Below are positions 1-3,725 of a stretch of DNA of 5,604 nt, piece by piece. Position numbers and translations under genes: made by a program. How positions within the stretch are numbered: position 1 is the first letter of the stretch; every line of letters begins with the position of its first letter. Source of the DNA: an uncultured Prevotella sp. (GTDB taxonomy: Bacteria; Bacteroidota; Bacteroidia; Bacteroidales; Bacteroidaceae); the NCBI GenBank assembly GCA_937906765.1, contig CALCUV010000321.1, forward strand, positions 1 through 5,604. The letters are read 5' to 3'. A model generated the notes under the pieces. That model saw nothing but the letters and a program-made list of their open reading frames with translations. It was not told where the DNA came from and did not search any database.

Positions 1-459
1 CACATTAAGGACTTCTTACTCTCTCAGTCATTATGTTATAATCCCATTATACACAAAATTTCAAAAAAATGCAAGAGTTTTATTGAAAGTTTTGAGAAAT
101 ATATTAATGATTACTCTGACCAGATTGAAGCACTCCGAATTATATATAACTCTGAGGATACTGTTATTACACGTTCTATGCTTACTGAGCTTCGGGATAA
201 ACTCATAGCAGAAAACGGGCTGTTTACTCCTTATTGCATTTGGAAGAATTATAAACTTCTTGATGGTGACGGCAGCGTTGATGATTTGGATACAAAGCAG
301 AGTATCAAAGCACTTACACATCTTATCCAGCTCGTTCGTTATGCATATAAAAAGAAACTCTTTTTTAAAAGAAATATCGGGCAGGGAGTATGTGATCACT
401 TCAAAAAACCGCGTTTCCGCAAGTCTTTTGCCGGTAACGCTTCGCGCTATCCAAAATAA
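1..459 (+). CDS. hsdR: Type I restriction enzyme R subunit (HsdR), C-terminal fragment, apparently damaged at the 3' end
   Basis: The frame is open from base 1, so the gene starts outside the window; 152 codons are visible before TAA at 457-459. HsdR is the ATP-dependent translocase and nuclease subunit of type I restriction-modification complexes. The visible part resembles the C-terminal helical domain of EcoEI-type R subunits: QIEALRIIYNSED (about codons 41-53), ITRSMLTELRDKLIAENG (57-74), FTPYCIWKNYKLLD (76-89) and ALTHLIQLVRYAYKK (104-118). In relatives as I recall them, the last motif is followed by a further helical stretch including an RF.LYCGQ-like segment. Here the sequence after about base 354 turns into a basic, unfamiliar tail ending RKSFAGNASRYPK, so the family homology seems to stop there. 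Family membership comes from recalled motifs, not a search. G+C of about 34% by hand count against about 50-55% in lines sampled from the core genes suggests acquired DNA. The DEAD-box motor and nuclease domains, and any hsdM or hsdS, would lie off the left edge. Whether the protein still works cannot be told. Confidence 0.72.
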   Translation, partial: HIKDFLLSQSLCYNPIIHKISKKCKSFIESFEKYINDYSDQIEALRIIYNSEDTVITRSMLTELRDKLIAENGLFTPYCIWKNYKLLDGDGSVDDLDTKQSIKALTHLIQLVRYAYKKKLFFKRNIGQGVCDHFKKPRFRKSFAGNASRYPK

Positions 460-649
460 TTACGGCACGGGAATAAACAAAATATCCTTTTTATATGAAA
501 ACGGCGTGCTGTATACGGATTTTGTTTCGGAAGACGGGGTGCGCCGGGTGGTTTCGGGCTTTGAAGAAGGAGAGTACACAAAGCTTGATTTCGGCGGCGA
601 AAAATATATAGTGGGCAGTCTTGCCCGCTTCGGCACATTAACCCCTTGA
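341..649 (+). CDS. Unrecognised open frame, probably the C-terminal fragment of an unknown gene
   Basis: I do not recognise this protein. From the ATG at 341 it would be 102 residues; the frame is also open back to 260, but there it overlaps the HsdR-coding frame. The part that looks genuinely coding begins around base 370 and runs to TGA at 647-649. It has sensible codon choice and a protein-like pattern of alternating hydrophobic and polar residues suggesting beta strands, for example INKISFLYENGVLYTDFVSE, then GVRRVVSGFEEGEYTKLDF and GGEKYIVGSLARF. No signal peptide, membrane helix or catalytic motif is visible. The first residues (MHIKRNSFLK) lie over the point where HsdR homology is lost, so the true start is doubtful and this is more likely the tail of a larger gene joined at a breakpoint. 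The stop codon lies beside a second breakpoint near 645-657, so the last few residues may also be foreign. It converges on the ribD operon. Confidence 0.4.
   Translation: MHIKRNSFLKEISGREYVITSKNRVSASLLPVTLRAIQNNYGTGINKISFLYENGVLYTDFVSEDGVRRVVSGFEEGEYTKLDFGGEKYIVGSLARFGTLTP
349..366. repeat. Small A/T inverted repeat at the hsdR breakpoint
   Basis: AAAAAGA at 349-355 is the exact reverse complement of TCTTTTT at 359-365, with a 3-base spacer. It coincides with the place where recognisable HsdR sequence ends. An RNA hairpin here would be weak, with a single G-C pair, so it is better viewed as a possible recombination or slippage landmark than as a terminator. Chance is a real alternative in such A/T-rich DNA. 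Confidence 0.35.
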
Positions 650-654
650 CTCTC

Positions 655-795
655 CAGCGCTGAGTAAGCATAAAATCTCCCTGCCTCGTAAATCACACCG
701 GTTACGAAGTTGAAAGCAAAGGGAGAATGTATGTTATAACCACAACGCTTACGGAAGCGACGCAGCCAGCGTAGGGGGCGAAAATAAAAGTTCAA
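655..795 (-). pseudogene. N-terminal remnant of a SAM-dependent-methyltransferase-like gene
   Basis: Reading the - strand from a TTG at 795, about 47 codons give MNFYFRPLRWLRRFRKRCGY followed by NIHSPFAFNFVTGVIYE and FYAYSAL. The arginine-rich opening, then HSPFAFNF.TGVIYE and YAY..L, matches my recollection of the N-terminus of a Bacteroidetes family annotated as class I SAM-dependent methyltransferases. The SAM-binding fold would follow, but after about base 655 the frame merely reads the antisense of the + strand open frame ending at 649, and stops at 460. The gene is therefore cut off near base 650. An in-frame TAA lies just upstream of the TTG, so no longer start exists; the TTG may be a decayed ATG. 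It begins 14 bp after the ribD stop on the same strand, as expected for a former third gene of the prmC-ribD operon. No catalytic residues remain. Confidence 0.6.
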
Positions 796-809
796 GGGAA
801 AAGGTTATT

Positions 810-1853
810 TCATTTATGGATATAATGGACAAAGGTGTGTCCGCCGAAGTCTTTAGTAGTCACCGTTGCTTGGGGAATGGTGGGCGCAGGAACTCCTTCT
901 TCGCGGAGCAAATCTGTTCCGATTTCTTCCCACGCTTCATCCCAAAGTCCGCGGTCAATAAAACTTTGCAACACCTGCCTTCCGCCCTCAACAAGCAGTG
1001 CCTGAATGTTGCGCTGATGAAGCGCGGTGAGGAGGGAGTCAATATCTGCGAATGCTTCAAAACCCTCAGGAAGTTCGGAGTTAGGAACGTTGCCCAGCAC
1101 GAGGCGAAGCGGAGCAGGTCCGTCCCAAGCACGGGGCGTTAAGGAAGGCTTGTCGAGAAGCAAGGTACGATGGCCCACGAGAATGGCTTGATGTGTGGTG
1201 CGCAAGCGGTGAGCGCGCACTTGCGTTTGAGGAGTAGAAATCAGCAAGGGAGGTTTAGACAAAAGAACAGAAGATTGAGAAGGCGTTGTGACGGACGAAG
1301 AGGGAAGTATGTCACGTGCTGCATCGCACATTTGAGTCTGCAGGAGTTCTTCTCGGCACGCATCAATAAATCCATCTGCCGTGCGCGCCCATTTTAGGGT
1401 GATAAAGGGGCGCTTGTGCGTATGAAACGTAAAAAAGTGCTTGTTAAGTTCCTGACATTCCTTTTCACACACCCCCACAATTACCTCACATCCCGCTTCA
1501 CGAAGCATTTGGATGCCCTTGCCTTTAACCTTTGCAAAAGGGTCCACACAACCCACGACTACACGAGGAATGCCCTCACGGATAATTAACTCTGCACACG
1601 GAGGGGTTTTCCCATAATGCGCACAAGGTTCAAGACTTACGAATATGGTACTTTCTCTTAAAAGTGGGCGGTCTTCAGGGCGCACAGAGCGTACGGCATT
1701 CACCTCCGCATGTGCTTCGCCACAACGCACATGATAACCTTCGCCAATTATGCGGTTGTTATGCACAATTACAGCGCCTACCATGGGGTTGGGAGGCGCA
1801 GTTTGTTCACCCTGACGGGCTAATTGGATGCAGCGAAGCATGTATTTTTGCAT
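810..1853 (-). CDS. ribD: Bifunctional diaminohydroxyphosphoribosylaminopyrimidine deaminase / 5-amino-6-(5-phosphoribosylamino)uracil reductase
   Basis: RibD carries out two consecutive cytosolic steps of riboflavin synthesis: deamination of the pyrimidine product of GTP cyclohydrolase II, then NADPH-dependent reduction of its ribose. The 347-residue protein starts at ATG 1853 with MQKYMLRCIQLA. The N-terminal deaminase shows PNPMVGAVIV (about 21-30), the zinc ligand motif HAE (48-50) and PCAHYGKTPPC (76-86), with C77 and C86 as the other zinc ligands. The reductase domain begins at KRPFITLKWARTADGFID (147-164) and includes AILVGHRTLLLDKPSLTPR (223-241) and LLVEGG (286-291). Between about 165 and 200 there is a Ser/Thr-rich stretch that seems longer than in typical RibD. 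A TTG at 1898 would add 15 residues and has a GGAGGG 11 bases upstream, but the family N-terminus fits the ATG. It lies 81 bp downstream of prmC with no clear promoter between, so the two are probably co-transcribed. Other rib genes are not in the window. Confidence 0.95.
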   Translation of the reverse strand: MQKYMLRCIQLARQGEQTAPPNPMVGAVIVHNNRIIGEGYHVRCGEAHAEVNAVRSVRPEDRPLLRESTIFVSLEPCAHYGKTPPCAELIIREGIPRVVVGCVDPFAKVKGKGIQMLREAGCEVIVGVCEKECQELNKHFFTFHTHKRPFITLKWARTADGFIDACREELLQTQMCDAARDILPSSSVTTPSQSSVLLSKPPLLISTPQTQVRAHRLRTTHQAILVGHRTLLLDKPSLTPRAWDGPAPLRLVLGNVPNSELPEGFEAFADIDSLLTALHQRNIQALLVEGGRQVLQSFIDRGLWDEAWEEIGTDLLREEGVPAPTIPQATVTTKDFGGHTFVHYIHK

Positions 1854-1923
1854 AAGTTTGAAATTTAATTGACAAGTAGTCAAGTTACGAGCAAACAAGA
1901 TGGATAGTTCCCTCCGGATGGTC

Positions 1924-1972
1924 TTTCTCCTTTCTCATTTTTCATTTCTCATTTCTCCTTTCTCCTTTCTCG
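1924..1972. repeat. Heptanucleotide tandem repeat, seven units of TTTCTCN
   Basis: Seven consecutive 7-bp units fill 1924-1972: TTTCTCC, TTTCTCA, TTTTTCA, TTTCTCA, TTTCTCC, TTTCTCC and TTTCTCG, with only one internal mismatch besides the variable seventh base. On the - strand the units read NGAGAAA, purine-only apart from the variable first base. The array overlaps the 3' end of prmC: it encodes the charged tail from about R274 to K284 and supplies the TGA stop (1937-1935), then continues into the gap before ribD. The unit length is not a multiple of three, so a change in copy number would shift the reading frame of the prmC tail. Confidence 0.9.
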
Positions 1973-2789
1973 CGCGTACCATTCTGTCGTTACCATAGAA
2001 ATCCTTTCGGAGTTCCACATTCGTATATCCCAAGTCGCGGAGCAACTTACAGGTTTCGGCGCCATAGGCACGGTTTATCTCGAAATAAAGTGTGCCTCCG
2101 GGGGAAAGGTTACGCACTCCGAGTTCGGCAATAGCGCGATAGAAGCGCAAGGGGTCGTCATTCGGCACGAAGAGTGCCGTGTGGGGTTCGTGAAGCAAGA
2201 CGGAATCGGTCATATCCGCCTTTTCCGCCTCGCAAATATAGGGCGGATTGCTCACGATGCAGTCAAAAGTCTCCGTTTCTTTTACATGAAGCGCATCAAC
2301 TTGCTGAAACGCCACCTCTACTCCGTTGCGCTCCGCATTACGACGGGCTACGGCGAGCGCATCTGCCGAAATGTCCCAGGCAGAAACCTTTGCCTGCGGA
2401 AGGAGTGAGGCCAGCGAAATGGCAATACAGCCACTGCCCGTGCCAATATCCAGAAGGCGGAGCGAGGGTCGGTTCCCCTCTTCCACAACCACCCAATCCA
2501 CGAGTTCAAGCGTCTCAGGGCGCGGAATGAGTGTAGCGGGCGTTACTTCAAAAGTCAAATTTCCGAAAGGGGCTGTGCCTACGACGTATTGCAATGGTTC
2601 TCCGTCGGTCAGGCGCCTTGCATATTCCGAAAACTGCGCTTTTTCAGCCTCCGAAAGTTGGTCTAACCGACCCAAAAGCAAGTCTGTCTTGCGCAAACCA
2701 AAGGCATCCTCCATCAAGGCATAGACTATGGCGCGCGCCTCAGCAGGTCCGTGCAGAGGGGTAAGCGTTTGAATGAGTTTTTGTAGCAT
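1935..2789 (-). CDS. prmC: Peptide chain release factor N5-glutamine methyltransferase
   Basis: PrmC (HemK) uses S-adenosylmethionine to methylate the glutamine of the GGQ loop in release factors RF1 and RF2, which raises the efficiency of peptide release. The 284-residue protein starts at ATG 2789 (MLQKLIQTL). An N-terminal helical domain (about 1-75) contains the family-typical LL and GEPLQYVVG (63-71). Then come FEVTPATLIPRPET (80-93), the SAM-binding glycine loop LLDIGTGSGCIAISLA (112-127), the acidic residue at the end of the second strand (WDIS, 138-141) and the catalytic NPPY (181-184) that places the substrate glutamine. EPHTALF (201-207), DPLRFYRAI (212-220) and FYGNDRMVRA (264-273) complete the family pattern. 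The tail after residue 273 is charged (RKEKGEMRNEK) and encoded by a 7-bp tandem repeat, so it is probably dispensable. The first gene of a likely prmC-ribD transcript; the 190 bp upstream is non-coding and has a possible promoter. Confidence 0.95.
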   Translation of the reverse strand: MLQKLIQTLTPLHGPAEARAIVYALMEDAFGLRKTDLLLGRLDQLSEAEKAQFSEYARRLTDGEPLQYVVGTAPFGNLTFEVTPATLIPRPETLELVDWVVVEEGNRPSLRLLDIGTGSGCIAISLASLLPQAKVSAWDISADALAVARRNAERNGVEVAFQQVDALHVKETETFDCIVSNPPYICEAEKADMTDSVLLHEPHTALFVPNDDPLRFYRAIAELGVRNLSPGGTLYFEINRAYGAETCKLLRDLGYTNVELRKDFYGNDRMVRARKEKGEMRNEK

Positions 2790-2827
2790 TATCTGGGGAG
2801 CAAAAGGCGCTGCGCTGTTTTAAAATT

Positions 2828-2878
2828 AGACTTAGGAGAAACAAAGAGAGACTTTAGACGCCTTATTTAAGACTTAGG
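2828..2878. repeat. Direct repeat AGACTTAGG, two copies
   Basis: AGACTTAGG occurs at 2828-2836 and again at 2870-2878, 42 bp apart start to start, with the related GAGACTTTAGACG between them at about 2848-2860. The repeats lie in the untranslated stretch upstream of prmC. The 42-bp separation is four helical turns, which would suit a protein binding the same face of the DNA, but nothing else supports a regulatory role and chance is possible. Confidence 0.3.
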
Positions 2879-2899
2879 GCGCACAATTTGAGGGTTTGT

Positions 2900-2914
2900 T
2901 TTGAGGAACTCAAA
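2900..2914. promoter_or_regulatory. Inverted repeat TTTGAG-GAA-CTCAAA, possible operator upstream of prmC
   Basis: TTTGAG at 2900-2905 and CTCAAA at 2909-2914 are exact reverse complements separated by GAA. One arm overlaps the candidate - strand -7 promoter box at 2911-2918. A second copy of the half-site, TTTGAGG, lies 13 bp to the left at 2887-2893. This geometry would suit a repressor site, or a short hairpin near the 5' end of the transcript. It is short enough that it may be fortuitous. Confidence 0.35.
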
Positions 2915-2918
2915 TCTA
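2911..2918 (-). promoter_or_regulatory. Candidate Bacteroidetes -7 box (TAGATTTG) for the prmC-ribD transcript
   Basis: On the - strand 2918-2911 reads TAGATTTG, a perfect match to the TAnnTTTG element used by the primary sigma factor of Bacteroidetes. It lies about 120 bp upstream of the prmC ATG at 2789, in the only gap in this part of the - strand gene series large enough to hold a promoter. No convincing TTTG -33 element is present 19-21 bp further upstream, so the assignment rests on one half of the consensus. If used, transcription would start near 2904 and leave a leader of about 115 nt. Confidence 0.35.
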
Positions 2919-2963
2919 TGTTTTTCAATGTGATAGAAAGGAGTGGAAAAGACGCACCCTCGC

Positions 2964-2981
2964 AGGAATTGGTCAATTCCT
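2964..2981. repeat. Near-perfect palindrome AGGAATTG-GT-CAATTCCT at the end of the DUF4294 gene
   Basis: AGGAATTG (2964-2971) and CAATTCCT (2974-2981) are exact 8-base reverse complements around a 2-base centre. The right arm overlaps the TAG stop (2982-2980) of the DUF4294 gene. In the - strand RNA it would form a stem of about 7 bp with a 4-nt loop directly at the stop codon. The U-run that would make it a classical intrinsic terminator is missing; a short UUUU comes only about 13 nt later (2950-2947). It could be a weak terminator, an RNA-stabilising hairpin or a protein-binding site. Confidence 0.45.
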
Positions 2982-3561
2982 ACAACTGCCCACTCTCAAT
3001 GAGCAACACGATACGTTCTATCTCCTTATCCTCACCCTCGGGGTCGTACTTCTTGTTCAGACTATTGCCAAAAATAAGTGCGATTCCCTGGTAAACATTT
3101 GCCCGTGTATGCCCCAAGAATGCCTTTGTGATGGCATAACCCGTATTGTTACACTCACGATCTACGAGTTTGACAAGCAGGCGTCCCTGTGTGCGACTGA
3201 GTTTTTTGACTTGCTTACCATATTGTTCGATAATCCCCTTCTCCACTCGCTTTAAGTGGGCCTCACGTTCAGATTCGGGGAAATACTGCAACACCTCGTA
3301 AGTTTCAAGTATCGTTTGGCGCACCAACTTCGCCAGGGGATAGACGCGCTTAATGTTATAAACAAGGCGGTCGTACTTCTTCTTCTCCTTATCGTTCTTA
3401 AAGGTTTTTGGCTTAAACTTATGGAGTGTGGGAAAGGTGACATGCGGAATCAAACTGCCGTTATACTCCACCGTATCTACGCGCACAGTGACCTGTGCTG
3501 AAGTTTTAAGAAAACCACAACACAAGAGAATGACGGCAATTATATACTTAACCTGAGGCAT
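2980..3561 (-). CDS. DUF4294 family secreted protein of unknown function
   Basis: This gives a 193-residue protein from ATG 3561. The start was chosen because it opens directly with a signal peptide: short basic n-region MPQVK, hydrophobic core YIIAVILLCCGFL (6-18) and a KTSAQ cleavage region around residues 19-23, so the protein is probably exported to the periplasm. The adjacent cysteines have no Ala or Gly at the position expected for a lipobox, so a lipoprotein is unlikely. A longer frame back to a TTG at 3624 would bury this signal. The body matches the DUF4294 pattern: YDRLVYNIKRVYPLAKLV (63-80), a charged helical middle (95-120), QGRLLVKLVDRECNNTGYAI (125-144) and NVYQGIALIFGNSLNKKYDP (155-174), followed by EGEDKEIERIV. 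The family is found mainly in Bacteroidetes and I know of no established function. It is followed by a palindrome and a 190-bp gap before prmC, and is divergent from rnr. Confidence 0.85.
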   Translation of the reverse strand: MPQVKYIIAVILLCCGFLKTSAQVTVRVDTVEYNGSLIPHVTFPTLHKFKPKTFKNDKEKKKYDRLVYNIKRVYPLAKLVRQTILETYEVLQYFPESEREAHLKRVEKGIIEQYGKQVKKLSRTQGRLLVKLVDRECNNTGYAITKAFLGHTRANVYQGIALIFGNSLNKKYDPEGEDKEIERIVLLIESGQL

Positions 3562-3567
3562 ACGAGG

Positions 3568-3575
3568 CAAAATTA
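3568..3575 (-). promoter_or_regulatory. TAATTTTG, possible -7 box immediately upstream of the DUF4294 start
   Basis: On the - strand 3575-3568 reads TAATTTTG, a perfect TAnnTTTG match ending 6 bases before the ATG at 3561. If it is a promoter, transcription would begin at or beside the start codon and give a nearly leaderless message. There is no TTTG at the usual -33 spacing. A promoter further upstream, in 3576-3725, is an equally good explanation, in which case this match would be fortuitous. Confidence 0.25.
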
Positions 3576-3641
3576 AGAAGAAAATGTGGTTTATTTTGTC
3601 ATAAAAAGAGTAAACCCGCCTCAACTTGAAAAAAATATCTT

Positions 3642-3649
3642 TACTTTTG
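3642..3649 (+). promoter_or_regulatory. Candidate -7 box (TACTTTTG) for rnr
   Basis: TACTTTTG at 3642-3649 matches TAnnTTTG exactly and is placed about 77 bp upstream of the rnr ATG, in an A/T-rich part of the divergent intergenic region. Transcription would start around 3655, giving a leader of about 70 nt. The -33 element is poor: TTG at 3626-3628 is too close, only 13 bases from the box rather than about 20. Confidence 0.45.
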
Positions 3650-3673
3650 CTACTATAAACCCTAAATATTCAT

Positions 3674-3705
3674 GTCCGCACCCCTATGAGGCATCTAAGG
3701 GGGAC
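3674..3705 (+). promoter_or_regulatory. Possible hairpin in the rnr leader
   Basis: CCCCT at 3681-3685 pairs with AGGGG at 3698-3702 around a 12-base loop. Alternatively GTCC (3674-3677) can pair with GGAC (3702-3705) with part of the C-run stacked inside. The structure would lie in the 5' untranslated RNA of rnr, ending about 20 nt before the start codon. It is too imperfect to call a riboswitch. A role in translation control or mRNA stability is only a guess. Confidence 0.3.
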
Positions 3706-3725
3706 GCCTTAAATCATATCTGACC

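Noticed and set aside
61..399. A 112-codon - strand frame opposite the hsdR fragment
   Set aside because: The + strand frame carries recognisable HsdR motifs, and the antisense frame is cysteine- and isoleucine-rich without any domain.
460..654. Continuation of the - strand methyltransferase-like frame to 460
   Set aside because: The methyltransferase-like motifs end near 655; beyond that the frame is proline- and serine-rich antisense of the + strand frame and is open by chance.
816..1142. A 108-codon + strand frame opposite the end of ribD
   Set aside because: It is the antisense of a conserved gene, has no recognisable motif, and starts within the last codons of ribD.
1869..1884. TTGAC/GTCAA inverted repeat before ribD as a terminator or -35 promoter element
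   Set aside because: The arms are only 5 bp with no T-run, and a TTGAC element is not the Bacteroidetes promoter signal.
1924..1972. The short tandem array as a CRISPR array
   Set aside because: The units are 7 bp with no spacers between them; it is a simple sequence repeat.
2174..2724. Three overlapping + strand frames of 75-132 codons opposite prmC
   Set aside because: They are antisense to the SAM-binding and NPPY regions of prmC and are rich in Arg, Pro and Ser, as is typical of shadow frames.
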